From positions 23,895,099-23,959,098 of the forward strand of contig NC_088177.1 in NCBI RefSeq assembly GCF_028769735.1: 64,000 nt of DNA. Reading direction: 5' to 3'. Shown one piece after another: positions 1 through 12,200 of this stretch. Made by a program: the position numbers and the translations under genes. This DNA is from Zonotrichia leucophrys gambelii (Eukaryota > Chordata > Aves > Passeriformes > Passerellidae). Position 1 is the stretch's first letter, and the number at the start of each line of letters is the position of its first letter. Below the pieces are notes generated by a model that had not been told where the DNA came from, made no database searches, and saw nothing but the letters and a program-made list of their open reading frames with translations.

Positions 1-2914
1 CTACCCTTGTGACAGAATTTGATTAAGTTTTACTGGCTTTTTACTACAATTTCCAATTTGATTGGCCCTACTAAAGCTAAAATTGAACTTCATATACAAA
101 GCTTATGTGGTTATGTTTGCTATTAGCATTGTCTTCCCTGGAGATATTTTGATTTTGTTTAACTGAAGAATAAACAAGTTAAATGCCGAATTGCCTGGCT
201 AAGACAGTTATATGATGTGGTCTTTTCCTTTCATTATAAAGATTGTGAGTTTTGGGATTCATGTTTAGGAGTTTGTGGTTACTTTACTTTAAATCTAATA
301 TCATGGACATATAATGTTTTTGTTCAATGTTCTGCTTTTTTCATATAAAGTTCTGTGTCCTGGCCAATTTATGGCCAGACTTATCCAATAAACAACTTTG
401 TAGGAATGCATTTATAGATGGTTAGAAATATGTGTGGTGCCTGCATTTTTCTCAGCAATAATGTAATGATTTATTTTGACGGTTAATTTTAAGATATATT
501 ATAACAAAAAAGGGAAAATAATTTACATACCTCAGAAGTTATTTTCCTAAAATTAGGAAAAAATAGGAAGGTGCATAGGTCAAGATTTAAAAAGTACTTA
601 GCAAGTATGGATGAATTCTTCCACCCTTGACTTTTAAACATCCTTGATTTTCAAAGGTTAGACAATTAGCACTTGGTGAAAATCAGATCCCTTGCAGTAT
701 CCCACCTGAAGCCTTTCTGGAAGATTTTTTGGTAAATCATAGAGCAAGCAAAAAATTCAAACAAGAAAGCCTATTATTTATCAATGCTTACATGAGAGAG
801 GTATAATTTAGTACATTATAAAATAGGAGAGGGATAATTGTGCTGTGGAAGTTCCCAGGAATCCTAGGATCTAATTTGCTAGCCATGGGTCATTCAAGCA
901 TAAAACAGAGACAGCACCAAGCTGTATATAACTTATATACAGGGAAAGAAACAAAAAGCATCCATCAAGAAGACATCAGTAAGACAATACCACTTAATTA
1001 TCAATGTGCCAAATATTGCTATTTTTCACTGGTCTTCTCAGTGTACTGTGATGTTAGAACTCCTGTGAAAATGAAAGGAGCTCGTGATGATTTAAAGAAC
1101 AAGTTGCTAAAACAGGCAGCTAACAATGAGAGCAACTAAGTTTTCATTGTACTTTAGGTAATAGGTTTAAGATTAGCACCTACCTCTCTTAAAATGAAGA
1201 TAATTAAAAGAATGTTTAAAACTACTATTCTTCATAAAGAATTTAAGTCACTGACAATCATAAAATGTATTACACCATTGTTTTCTGATTTTTCTGGCAT
1301 GAAAGAACTGATCTAGTATTGATAAATGTGTATCACTTAATAAAAAAACACAGATCCAACAAAAAATATATTTTGCCCTAAAACAAAGGTCCTAGACTTC
1401 ACTACATGCTATTTGTATTTTCTAGTAACTCCCTTTATTCCCAACAGGACTCAAATTAATGTGCTGCTTCTGGTGGAAAATCAGCCTTTTCTAATGCATT
1501 TTATTCTGGTTTACTTTGTCTAAACCCCTAAAGTTTTATTCCAAATTCTTCTCTTTCCTCACGCCTCATCTGCATTTTACCTTTGACTCATTTCACCTTT
1601 GTCATTGGCCTTGCTTTTCATTGGTTCATTATGGGTCAGTTTGCAACTAGAACATGGAGAGTACCCCAAAAATGTGCAATGAAACCCCAACACACATTGC
1701 TCCAAAATGCAGTTCCCAAGTGTGTTTTTAAACTCAAGACATGTTAAATTTATCTAAGCACCTCTCTGTAGCCAAAGAGGCTTGAAATGATTTTGAATAC
1801 TATCATTTGAAGTCATTGGAGTGATTACAGTAGAAGTTGTGCTTTTTGTCCTACTTCTAAATGCATTTAATGGAATAAATTCATTTTGAGAAAGGGAATA
1901 TTTTGGACATCCTTCTAATATAATTAATTCAAGCTCTGTTTCAGACATTTGTTAGCATGACACACCATGAGAAAATAATTTTGCCTGGGAGTTTTGCACA
2001 TGACAGCACTGTAACTTCAGATCTTAAATTCTCTAAACTTTAAGCAGTAATAATTGTAGCAAAGGGCACTCAGTAGCTGTAATATGTTCAAAAATTCTGA
2101 ACACTTGCAAATTTTTACATTCTTTGAAAAGTTATTTGAAAATCACATATGAAAAGACTAGCAGAGTTTATACCATTAAACATGAACACAAAGTAACTGT
2201 TCATTGTCCTGCAAGATATATATTTGCTTTCAAGGGGAGCCCTAATATTTGTCATCTTTAACTGAATGAAATCACAGATACTTTTACATGTGGATTTTAT
2301 TATAAGAATTGGTTTATAAGCCTGCTATTTAACATGATTCTATGAATTACGAACTGTGATTTTATTTCTTTTATAATCTCTGTAGAGCTTGCCATTACTT
2401 TTACATGTCTGTGTCTGGCATTATGCACCTTTGAAATTGTGCCAGAAATATTTATTGTCCTATTTCTGGCATTCTGGGACTCTTGGTTCCGTTTGGTTTC
2501 CAACCAGAACAAGGCTTATTAGCAGATCCAGTTCTTCATACTTTACTGAAAACAATTTTATATGTAAATTTAATACTTCATTAAAGTAAGCTCTTGCAAC
2601 AATCAGGAGCATGTATGAAATGCATTCAATGTAGGTAATGTTCTATCTACCATTTGAGCAGTTATCAAAAGCAAAATATATGTACTAATTAGAACTTTCC
2701 TTCTCATTGCCTGTCTCCTCCAGCTTGACTAATAAGAAAGCATTAAAATGCAGTCAGGTTGAGCAGAAATGGGACACCCTCTCTGCACTTGCCTGTGCTC
2801 TGCACACACAGGCAGTGCCCTGGAAGGAAGGCTTGCTGCAGTAACAACACCACATTCTCATTCACCCCTTGGATCACATTTACTTGGTTCCAAATTCCAT
2901 TATTCTTAATCAAG

Positions 2915-2985
2915 TAAAAATCCTGTTAAGGTCAACAGAAGTTTCACTCAAATTACTTCATAATTTGGCCCTCATTTCGTTGGGG
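2915..2985 (+). repeat. Possible ancient amniote repeat fragment
   Basis: The run AATCCTGTTAAGGTCAACAG, followed by AAGTTTCACTC and then TTTGGCCCTCATT, resembles the decayed form of a dispersed amniote element whose hallmark is an AAGTCAATGGGAGTTT-like core followed by GGATC/TGGCCC. The match is from memory and partial. A repeat library search should decide it. Confidence 0.3.
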
Positions 2986-3831
2986 TAGTTTCAACTTTGC
3001 CCAGTAGGCACAACCATATTAAAAAAGCTTTTGGAAAGCACTCTTTATTCCATTTAGCTTCAAGGAAATAGCTGTCAATAAAATTTAAAGATGTACTTAC
3101 ATGTTTATTAAATGGGAAGAATCTTGTTGGATCAGAACTCTAATCTGTGGAAAGAGCAAACTTCTCCAGGAAGCAAAAATGTAACTCACTCAGGTATTAT
3201 ACAACTCAAATACTTTTAGTGAGAATGATCATGCTTTTATTTGGAGACTAGGTAAAATTGATTTAGTTTTTTTTTTTTTTAACAGAACACTGAGTTATTG
3301 TTTATATAGCCATTTTTATAACTATAAATATAAATTACTCACTATGGCCATTAAGGGTCAGAACCTTGAAGCCATGCCTATCACAGAAGGGGATAGTTAT
3401 ATATACATGTATATATAACAACTGCTTCTAAAATTTCATACATGATCTGAAGCATGACATCTCAAACAGAGGAAAAACCATCTTTCTGCTTCTCATGTGA
3501 CAATTTCATACCAGGCTTCTTCTTTTTGTTCATGAGATCTTAATGGCAGAACATATTCACTTCAGTATTTTGTGAGAAATCACTTGCCTAATTCATTGTG
3601 CCACAAAATAATCCCAAGTTTAACCATGTTCCTAAACACATTCTCAGAGATGTATAGTCCTCAAAATAAGAAGAGCCTCTCATTTCTACTTTATGCTTGG
3701 TTGCCTTCCAAGTATATAACAGGGTATCAACCAAGAGGTTTAAGACACAAAATATATTTAATTAATTAAAAGCTTTTAAATGCTTACATTTGTGACAGAG
3801 AAATATTCAGTAAAATAACCACAGAAAAAAA

Positions 3832-3960
3832 TAACAGTAACAATTGTAATAATAACTAACTACATAGTTATTAAATGTTATGTAACAATACCAACAGTAA
3901 CAGCAACAGTAACAGTTGCCATGACAATAACTAAAGTAAGAAGTAGTAGCAATAGCAATT
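3832..3960 (+). repeat. Degenerate trinucleotide tract (AAC/AGT/AAT-rich)
   Basis: Words such as AACAGT, AACAAT and AGTAGC recur with interruptions, including AACAGTAACAGCAACAGTAA near 3893-3912. It looks like an old microsatellite. There is no open reading frame through it. Confidence 0.6.
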
Positions 3961-5029
3961 TTATTAACCAAAAGCAGAGACCTTAATCACAACAAGAATA
4001 CTTTATGGAGTGGAAAAGTTGATCTTGGCTTTTTTTGATGACTGTATGCAACTGCTAAGAGATTTTTATATGAGGCTTTCACTTGATATTACACCTTTTG
4101 ACCTGATGGATTATATACTCCTTTTCGAGGTAATAATTTTCTGGCAAGAGTCACAAGCAAAGGACTTAATGAAAGTGAGGGAGCATCCAAATGCCTTACG
4201 TGATGAAATACCAAAAGGCTCAGGGAACTGGAGGCAACTGTGAGAATACAGACATCTGCGTACTCCAATTGCTACAGTTGGATCAGAACATCAAAAGAAG
4301 CATATACTATTACATATGAGAAATTAAATCAAAACTAGGATATCTTTCCCAGTGCTGTTGTTGTAGAAATCTTTTTAAAGCACATCTTGTCAAAATATGT
4401 CACTGAAGTCACTCCACCTTAGGAGTGCCACCTTTTTTGTATGCTCTGTAATTATTTGAATGTCAAAAATGAAGCACAATGTATTTGGTTAATCCAATTT
4501 TAAGCTTTCTTGCAGCTATCAATTTATATTGGCCTTCAGGCCTCAACTCCTTCCAGCTCAGCAATTCCTTCTACTAGGGCTCCATCTGTCCTTTGTAATA
4601 TAAGCAATTTTCTCTTGCCCTTTTTCCAGTCCCATTCCTAACTGGAATGTGCAACAAAACAAGACAAGAAAATAGTTTGGAATCATCATAATCAGTCACA
4701 TCAGTTAAGAGCTAAGTAGAGGCTTTTTTTACTACAGATATGCCCACATGAAATTAATGAATTGCACACGTATTTCCTTACATTTCTAGGAAAGAATTTC
4801 TTCCTATATTTCTTTTCCAAATATATTATAAATAAAATATACATAAACATAATTACATTTTCCCCAAAGCTGAATTACATAGGACATTAAAAAATGTGTG
4901 TCAGTTACTACGTGTGCGTCATTTATGAAATACCAGCAAGCATCCCTTCTGCTCAAGATGCAGAGAAAACAGATTCCAGGCCTCAAGACACGTGGTCCCT
5001 TGTTGACCAGATTAAATTTTGGTGCCCAC

Positions 5030-5450
5030 TAACACCAGTGGCTGTGGTACCTCCCACTGGGAATGGCACGTCAGGATGCTGCAGCCACCAAACCCGGCAC
5101 CACCTTCATTCCACCAGTGGTGGCAGAGTGGCTTTGCAGGTGGAGAGCAGAGCTGCGGAGAGCTTGGACTGTGTCCCTAACAGCCTGGGATTTTGTCCCT
5201 GACAGCTTGGGCTTGCTTTAATCACTGAGATGCCCACAGGGCAGGCTGCACCTCAGGCCTGGAGTGAAGCTGTGCCCTTGAGGAGTCCCCTGTGGTGCCC
5301 AGCAGTGAGCCCAGAATGGCCAAGGCACTCCAGGAACTGGGTACCCCAGTTTCAGCCTGAGCAATGCAATGTACAGCAGCACCTAATTCCCAGTAATTGG
5401 GATGTGAAAGAAGTGGTGAGATGGCACAGAGTACAGCCACAGTGTGGGTA
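5030..5450. other. GC-rich unassigned patch
   Basis: Base composition rises clearly above the flanks and the text is rich in CAG, CTG and CCC words, with overlapping open frames of 60-100 codons on both strands. There is no domain, no start context of note and no splice pattern, so I do not call a gene. It could be an old transposon or retroviral internal fragment, most likely on the minus strand, but I cannot assign it to a family. Confidence 0.45.
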
Positions 5451-6020
5451 GTGAAGCTTGTGATCTTTAGGCTGTATACACAACTTCATCTGCTGCAATC
5501 CACGTGCAGTGTAAACAAAGGTTCTGTTTCCCCATCTAAAACTCCCCAGCATCCACGTGGCCTCACCAGCCAGAGAAGACCAAAAGGATCTGTTTTAAAT
5601 AAAAACCTCAAGTAAACACAATTTGGCAACACTAAATTCCTCTTAACCAGACAGCATTTTCCACATGATGTACAGACCCATACACTAATTTAAAAAAATA
5701 AATTGGACTACTAGGCTACATATATTGATAAAATACAGGAATGTTACAAATGTTACCATGGAAAAACTCTTCTCTATTGCAATTTTAGGGTGAGAGACCA
5801 AAATATTTTTAACTAAGCTCATTGTTTGATTTTTCAAATAAGTTGATTGTTCACTGTTCTGCATATAGAGAGACTGAAAGTGCTAAATGCTGCCTATGAT
5901 GCTGGGGAAAATTCTGAAGATGTACTCTGCTGCTAAAGTGGTTATACAAAGTCAGGTTAAACACTAATCCCACTGATAATGAAGGATTTTGAAGGGAGTC
6001 TATTTAAGAGTTTTAAATAC

Positions 6021-6035
6021 TCTGTAGGGGGCAGT
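6021..6035 (+). promoter_or_regulatory. CTCF-like motif, plus orientation
   Basis: TCTGTAGGGGGCAGT contains the strong AGGGGGCAGT core of the CTCF motif. The left half (CCACT in the consensus) is poor. Binding is possible but unproven. Confidence 0.35.
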
Positions 6036-7269
6036 TTTAAACCAGATTAATGAAAATTTTAAGCTGGCTGATTCAAAATTATGTTTTTATACTCAGTTTT
6101 ATTATCCTCAGCAGCTATATGGGCATAATTTCTTTTTTTAGGTAGAGCTTGGTGCTTAAGCAAACAGGGAGCTGCATGCTGTTGTATAACATCACCCAGC
6201 TGAGAGCCTTATCTGCATGTAAGGTTCAGTAATGGTAGCTAACAATGCTTTTTTTAAACTACCACTTACAGAAATCCATAACTGAATAACAATGATTAGA
6301 ACTCCATGGCAGAGGCCTGCATAAAAGCCAGCTCTGCAAAAGGCCCTAAGGACAGAAGTAGAGTTTGCGATCTCCTTCAGAATTCTGGTTCAGCCCTGAA
6401 CTAGGAATGAATTTTGTTGTGACTTGAAAGTATTTATGACATTTCTGAAAAAAAAAAAAAAAGAAAAAAAATGCAGCAGATTCTTGGAGACACTAGTATT
6501 CCCTGCAGCATTTCCAAACACGGTATCTTTGTTACTTGCATTTATTTTAAGTGGATATGATGCTAGACCATGGAAAAAGAATTCAGCACACTTCAATATG
6601 TTAGCTTAAAATTAAGATTTAAATCAGCAACTCTCAAATGACACACTACTTTGAAGTATCAAAGTCAGAAGTGGACTACTGATCTGAAACACAAAAGAAA
6701 ATTATCCTCTCAGCAAAGTGATAGTCATTGTAACAAGGATTTAAGTAGAAGTGGCTCTAGAGTGCAACCTCAAGAGTAGGAGAGGGTCAGTCACTGAGTC
6801 TTTTTTCCACTGGAAAGGAAGGAACAGTCTAGGCCTCAATGAGAAATATGAAGTTGTATATGTAGGTGAGCTCTGTAATCGATAGCAGAGTATTTCCAGT
6901 AGAGTCAGTGGCTCTCCACTGATCTCCATGATTTTGATTTGAATAAAGTGTACTGAAGCCAGTTCCAAACCATGACTCACAGCCAAAGTTGTTACTTATG
7001 TGATACTGTAACCATGTGAGCAGCAAGATTCACACTGAGCGCTGGTGGGAGCTAAAGGGATCACCTTGCCAATTTATTCCAGGCTAGGAATGAATGCTTG
7101 CAGATGATCAGACTCACCAGCTCTGCCACTTAAAGCTTGAAGCTGATTGTGTTGCCTGGACAGCTGGTGGGACATCTTTCCTCTCCTTTCCTTCCTATTC
7201 CTTTTGAGTTCATGTACAGGGTCTGGCTGGAGTGAAGGAATTTTCTTCACAGCAGCCCATATTCTGCTG

Positions 7270-7755
7270 TGTTTTGTGTTCTGTGACTAGAACAGCACAG
7301 CTGACACAGCAATGTTTTGGTCTTTGCTGAACAGGACTTGCACATCATTGAGGCTTTACCTTTTCTCATTCTCTGCTCCCTTAGGGAGTGGGCTGGGGGT
7401 AGGCAACAATTTTGGGAGGGGAAACAGCCAGGACACCACACCCAAACTTACCAAGAGGATATTCCATACCACATAATATCATTCTCAGCAATAAAACTGG
7501 GATTGCAGAATAAGAAGGTGTGAGGGCTGTTTGTCTTCCAGAGTCATCAATTGTTGCGCATTGGTCTGCTTGTGGGAGGTGGTTAGTTATTTCCCTTGCA
7601 CCATATTTTATTTTTCTTTCATTCACTTATTAAACTTTCCTTTAACCCAACCCATGAACTCTCTGACTTTTCCTAGTCATCTTCCAGAGGTGGAATGAGC
7701 AGGAAGCTGACCTCCTGACAAGGGTCAAACCTACCCCAGCTGGGAAAACCCCAAC
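7270..7755 (+). mobile_element. Old solo LTR of an avian endogenous retrovirus family
   Basis: The stretch follows, in order, the landmarks of an LTR family common in bird genomes as I remember it. These are a block ending GGGAGGGGAAACAGCC near 7425, CCCAAACTTACCAAGAGGAT then ATTCCATACC near 7441-7470, an AATAAAAC TATA-like box near 7491, a pyrimidine-rich segment with ATTAAAC near 7630, an AACCCATGAACTCTC block near 7648, and a terminal CTGGGAAAACCCCAACA near 7738-7754. It is degraded, the left edge is approximate, and there is no internal retroviral coding sequence beside it. It lies less than 1 kb upstream of the LNPK CpG island in the same orientation. The exact family name needs a repeat library. 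Confidence 0.65.
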
Positions 7756-8399
7756 ATTTATAGGCTGTATTATGATGCACTGCTACATACAGGAATTTCA
7801 ACAATGCAAGGTAAGCTGAAGATATACAGCTTCTGCATGGGAGTTTTTGCTACAAGGCACTTGGAAGGACTTTCTTCCACATTCATGTGCATGCACTTGT
7901 GTCACTGTAGTGCTAAAACTTCTGAACACGGCATTTCAGAAACAGTGCAAACAGAGCAAGTATTTATTCTCTGTTCCTATGTCCTCTCGGCAGGAGGCAA
8001 GGGATGGGAGCCAGCGAGGTCAGAAAGCTGATGGAAGGGAGAGGGCATTGTGATTACAGTAATGGGATTTAAAGACATTCAGAGTTCAGCTTCTCTCCAA
8101 AGATATTGAACACATGCCGGCTGGAAGGAAGGGGTCGGTGAGAGCAGCCCTGCGCTGTGCCCCTCAGGGGCTCTGCCCGCAGAGCACACCCTCAGCACGG
8201 CGGCTCTGTCAGCACGGCCTCCTTGGCTGAGCACGGGCGCCGGGAGGCCTGCAAACCTCCACACGACGCTTTGGCCCTCACGTTCCTGCGGTTTTGCCTT
8301 AAAACATCTTTATTTTCTCTAACAGAGATCAGCGAGAGCCGCAGGAAGATGGTGACGCCTTCCAACACCGCCCGCCTGAACTTGGCTGGGCAGAGCCGC
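7756..8399. other. Spacer between the LTR and the CpG island
   Basis: GC content climbs gradually toward the island. Short open frames are present, but none has support as a gene. Nothing else is recognised. Confidence 0.6.
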
Positions 8400-8734
8400 C
8401 CGGGACACCGCCCGGGCCGGGCCGCGAAGCGCGGCGGGAACGGCGCATCGGCATGTTACGGCCCGGTCGGGTACCATCCGGTACGGTCCGGAGCGGCACG
8501 GCCGGGTACAATACGGCACTGCACGGCCGGGTCCGCTACTGTACGGAGCGGAGCGGGCAGCGGAGCGGAGCGCAGCAGCACCGCCCAGCCCCGCCACAGC
8601 CGCCGCCCGCCCGAAGCGCGGCCCGGCCCGGCCCCGCCCCGCTCCAGCGCGCCCCGCGGCAGCGAGGCGCTGATTGGCTGCGGCGGCCGCGCGGGGCCTG
8701 GTGGGAGCAGCGCCCGGGCGCCGCGCTCCTCCTG

Positions 8735-8780
8735 CGGCGGCGTTGGCGGCGGGCGGGATGCGCGGCCCGGCCCGCGGCAG
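8735..8780 (+). other. LNPK: Probable LNPK untranslated exon 1 (boundaries uncertain)
   Basis: The first coding exon starts far from the CpG island, so a 5' untranslated exon in the island is expected. The candidate donor after 8780 reads CGGCAG followed by GTACGC. Alternatives are a donor after 8852 (CGG then GTGAGG, a better consensus) and one after 8889 (CTCAG then GTACCG). The start is inferred only from the CCAAT box position. A cDNA end would settle it. Confidence 0.4.
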
Positions 8781-8815
8781 GTACGCGATGGCGGGGGATG
8801 CGCGGCCCGGCCCCG
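8756..8815 (+). repeat. Short direct duplication in the promoter island
   Basis: GGGATGCGCGGCCCGGCCC occurs at about 8756-8774 and again at about 8796-8814, either side of the first candidate exon 1 donor. This may be a local duplication within the island. It adds a second copy of the sequence just upstream of the donor at 8780. Confidence 0.7.
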
Positions 8816-9073
8816 AGCGGCTCCGCGGTGCGACGGGGGCGCGGGGGGGCGGGTGAGGGGCGCCCGGCGCTCCCCATAGGAGCACTCAGGTACCGGCCTG
8901 GGGCGTGAAGCGGAGCAGAGCGGCAGGTGCCCCCTCCCTCTCTCTCTCCCTCCGGGCAGCGGGGCGGGGCGGGCCGCGGTGCAGCCTCGGAGGGAGAAGC
9001 CCCCGGCTGCGGGAAGGGCGGCGGGCGCCGGGGCGGAAGCGGGAGGCGGTGCGGGTGTCGCAGCCGGGGAGCT

Positions 9074-9180
9074 GGGGCTCCGCTGACCTCTGGCAGCGCC
9101 CTCGGGAGCCGGGGGCTCCGCTGACCTCCGGCTTCGCCCTCGGGAGCCGGGGGCTCCGCTGACCTCCGGCTGCGCCCTCC
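9074..9180 (+). repeat. 38-bp GC-rich tandem repeat, about 2.8 copies
   Basis: Three units start at 9074, 9112 and 9150, exactly 38 bp apart. Each begins GGGGCTCCGCTGACCTC and continues into GGC(A/T)(G/T)CGCCCTC. The third unit is cut short after 31 bp. Units differ at only a few positions. The array lies in the 3' half of the CpG island, probably at the start of intron 1. Read on the minus strand it produces a repeated peptide in a spurious open frame. Confidence 0.9.
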
Positions 9181-9250
9181 CGGCCCGCCGGGCCCGCACC
9201 GGCCGCCCCTCGCGCAGCCCGCTGGGGTTGGGTTTCAAAAAAGAGCGCCC

Positions 9251-12200
9251 GACCCACCCACTTCTCGCTCTGGCGCTGTGCAGTCCGTGTGGGAGCTAAT
9301 TTGCGTTTTTAATTAAGGCTCTGCAAAGCATAGGACTTTTGGGGGATGCTTCCGGACGGAAACAGCCGAAAGTGAAGTTTGAATGGAAAAAAGTTTAGTG
9401 TTTTGTTGTAACTGAGGCGTCCTAGGACAGGCTAGCAGTAGGTAGTGGGTGATGCTCCTGGTTCGGTTTTGCTTGTTTCCTTGTCCGCGGCGCTCAGCTG
9501 GAGAAACTTTTTATGGTCACAGTGGAAGTTTCTGAGGTCAGTAAATTTTGAGCAAACTGTGAGCAGAACTAGAGATTCAAATTGAATGGTAGAATTTGTG
9601 TTCTTTGTAGTGGTAAATATCTAAAAATACTTACAGAAAGTGGAATGACTAAGTTTGCGAAAAAGGCCTATTTGAAAACATTGCCCATTCCTTAAGGGGA
9701 GATGTCTGTATGACTGTATGTGAGGCCTTGATTACAAGTTCCTAACTTCCTTTTTTTTTTTTCTTGTAGTGTGTCTTCTCTCGATGTTATTCAGTCTTGA
9801 ATTTCAGCATGTCAGTTATTAAAATTTACTTGGGAGACTCAGTTTTTGGAGAACTTTTAACCTGTAAAACATTAACAAGCCTGAAGAAATTTGAGACTGA
9901 CTTGATAAAAGTGTAATGAGTTCATTAAGCTATTTTCTCCACCTGGGTGGATGGGCGTGGATGTCTTAGTGGCTTTTTGCCTCATTCAAAGAAGATGCTT
10001 TTTCTGCTCTGGTCTCTTAGTCTGGCACTTCTGCTTTTTAATAAATAACTTAAATGTTTTGGGAGTCAAAAAGCTGCTATGAATATTTTTTTTTGAGAGA
10101 GTCAGGTAATAAAATTGATAGTAGTGTTTTCTTAAGCTTCTCTGTTCAGTGTTTTTAGTGCTTCTTTTGTCAGTTTTAAGCCTAGGACATGTTGCAGTTA
10201 TCTTACTTGTGTGTTGCATCAGTGATAATGTGTGTGGAAATAAGTCCAACTGCTCTACTGCTTAGTCAGTGAAATGCACAGCTCAGTGCTAGAGTGCAGT
10301 CTTCAGGAGGGAAAAGTCCTGTGCAATAATTTGTTGTTTAGGGCATGGGAAGGAAGTAACTTGTGGATGATCTCTTGCCACGAAGAGCAGGATAGATATT
10401 AGTGGTAGGTATGTGGAGTGGCAGGTGAGGAGGGAGGAGGAGAGCTTGAAGCAATTGAAGACAAATTGAAGACAATTTGTGTTGTCATGTCAAGAAGGAG
10501 AGAGGGGAAGAAGGAAAACATCTGAGGCACTCCAGAGTAATCATAGAAAATTTTCCACCTCCTCACTGAGGAGTCAGTGGCTAAACTGTAAGTGTGAATC
10601 TAGTGGCCCTAATCCCTTAATACCTCTTTGGGGAAGGGTTTTGGTAGTATTGCAGACTTGCAGAGCAGCATCTGTAAAGCCTGTCATCATCACAGCTCCT
10701 GTAAAATCAGGTGCATAGTGACACTTGTCAAACCTGTTTCTCTTCCAAGTGTTTACCAGATATTTAAAAAACCTTGTGCAGCAATAGCACTGTGAGTGTG
10801 CTATTGCTATAAGTCAGAGTAGCTCATGGATTATTTGTTCCCAAAAGATCCTCTAACACTTCCAGCGGAGAGGTTCTCACACTATGGTTTGAAGGAAAAT
10901 GACACACACAAAGGCCATGTGAGCATCTCTGTCTCTCTCTGTGTGCGCAACTGAGAGCCACCATTGCTCCTAAGGGCGGTGGCAATGCTAGGGAAACAAG
11001 CCAGATTTGGGAGCCTTGTGCTGGCTTTACAGACTTCTCAGTTGGCTGTTTGACACACTATCTTCATTGCAAAACAATGTAAAGGCTGTGTGTCTGTAGA
11101 AATATCTGGGAAGAAAGTGTAGGCTCAGATCTACTGCAATACCTTTCATTCAAAAGCTCACCTTTGTCTGTAGAGTCACAGTTGTGTAAAATTCTTGATG
11201 TTAGATTGTGTGTTTAAAAAAAAAGACTGCTGTTTTATTGAGGTGAGTTGCTGCAGTAGTGATTATTTTGAGAATTTGTTCGAGTCCAAGGGGTAATTGC
11301 TTTTTCTGTATCTCAGCCCTTGGTGCTACTCATTTGGCAGCAGCAGAGCTGATTTGCCCATCTGTTCTGGCTTCGTTCTCATGGCATTTCTGATATGGAT
11401 TTCCTTATCTTTAAGGGATGGTTTCTGAAGCCAGTGGGGCCTAGAGTTCTGAAGTCCTTGGCTTTCTTAAAAGGTGGGGAGGTTACCAGACTACAGCAGT
11501 GTTTGTGCTAGTGAGCAGTGCGTATCCTATACATGTGAAGTTGCTCTAGTGGCCTCAGACAATTTTTTCAATCCAAAACAAATTTGGATTGAAATGTATC
11601 TTTCCATTTTTGGCCAAAGGAAACTTAATAAGCAAGATAATGATCACTTATATTTCTGTCTAGCTAGATCACGGCTTTGTTTTAATAAGTGTTAGTGTTT
11701 CATTCCAGAATGGAAAAGGCTTGAGTCCTGGCTGGGTTTGAGCATTAGTTTACTGTCAGGGTTGTTTTGAACTGATTACTTTTTTGTTAAATAGGTAAAA
11801 AAACTTGTATATTAAATGGATGGAGAGAAAGTCTGCATCCTAAAGTTCAATTGATTCAACTATCTTCAGATGGAAAGTTGCTACAATTTTGTTTCAGGAA
11901 CTTAGACCCAGATCATCAAGTTAGTGTTGTTCATGGGTTCCAGGCTTGTGTAGGGTGAGGGGAGCTGCTCTTGCCCCTTTGGAATTGTTTTAGAGTCATT
12001 TGATGTGCTGATGACTGGCTTGTGAGTTGTGCAGGGAAGACCTGTCAATGTAGTACTTTTGTACAGCAAATGAAATCTTTGAAACTGGTTCTTTGAACTT
12101 AAAACTGAGCACACAGCATATTCTTGTTGGTGAGAGCATTGAAAAGAAATAGATTTATTTGAGAAATTTTCTCATGGACAGGATGAGATGTTAATAGGGT

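Larger units (their letters stand above)
1..7269. other. Intergenic DNA upstream of LNPK; no supported gene
   Basis: The stretch is AT-rich with only short open frames, none with recognisable domains or convincing splice structure. By vertebrate gene order this flank should face EVX2 and the HOXD cluster (established synteny, not visible here: no homeobox is in the window). It holds a poly-T run near 3269, a degenerate AAC/AGT trinucleotide tract at 3832-3960, a GC-rich unassigned patch at about 5030-5450, a poly-A stretch near 6449-6470 and a CTCF-like motif at 6021-6035. The first 500 bases, with TTTATGG and CCAATAAA words, look like possible conserved noncoding sequence, but this is only an impression. 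Confidence 0.6.
8400..9250 (+). promoter_or_regulatory. LNPK: CpG-island promoter of LNPK
   Basis: This block is extremely GC- and CpG-rich while its surroundings are AT-rich, and it lies about 3.5 kb upstream of the LNPK start codon. An inverted CCAAT box (GATTGG) at 8672-8677 sits in a typical NF-Y context. GC-box-like runs are frequent, and there is no TATA box. If the CCAAT box is at the usual distance, transcription would start at roughly 8735-8775 (inference). CpG islands can fire in both directions, but I see no gene on the minus strand here. Confidence 0.85.

Noticed and set aside
840..1139. 99-codon open frame on the plus strand
   Set aside because: No recognisable domain, no splice context, and a non-ATG (TTG/CTG-like) start; consistent with chance.
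5112..5128. CCACCAGTGGTGG palindrome as a CTCF site
   Set aside because: The right half does not fit the GGGGGC part of the motif in either orientation.
1..8000. EVX2 or another homeobox gene in the upstream flank
   Set aside because: No homeodomain-coding sequence was seen on either strand; EVX2 is expected nearby by synteny but lies outside the window.
8157..9257. Long open frames (up to 260 codons) on both strands across the CpG island
   Set aside because: GC-rich islands have few stop codons. The peptides are low-complexity Arg/Ala/Pro/Gly with no domain, and frames overlap on both strands.
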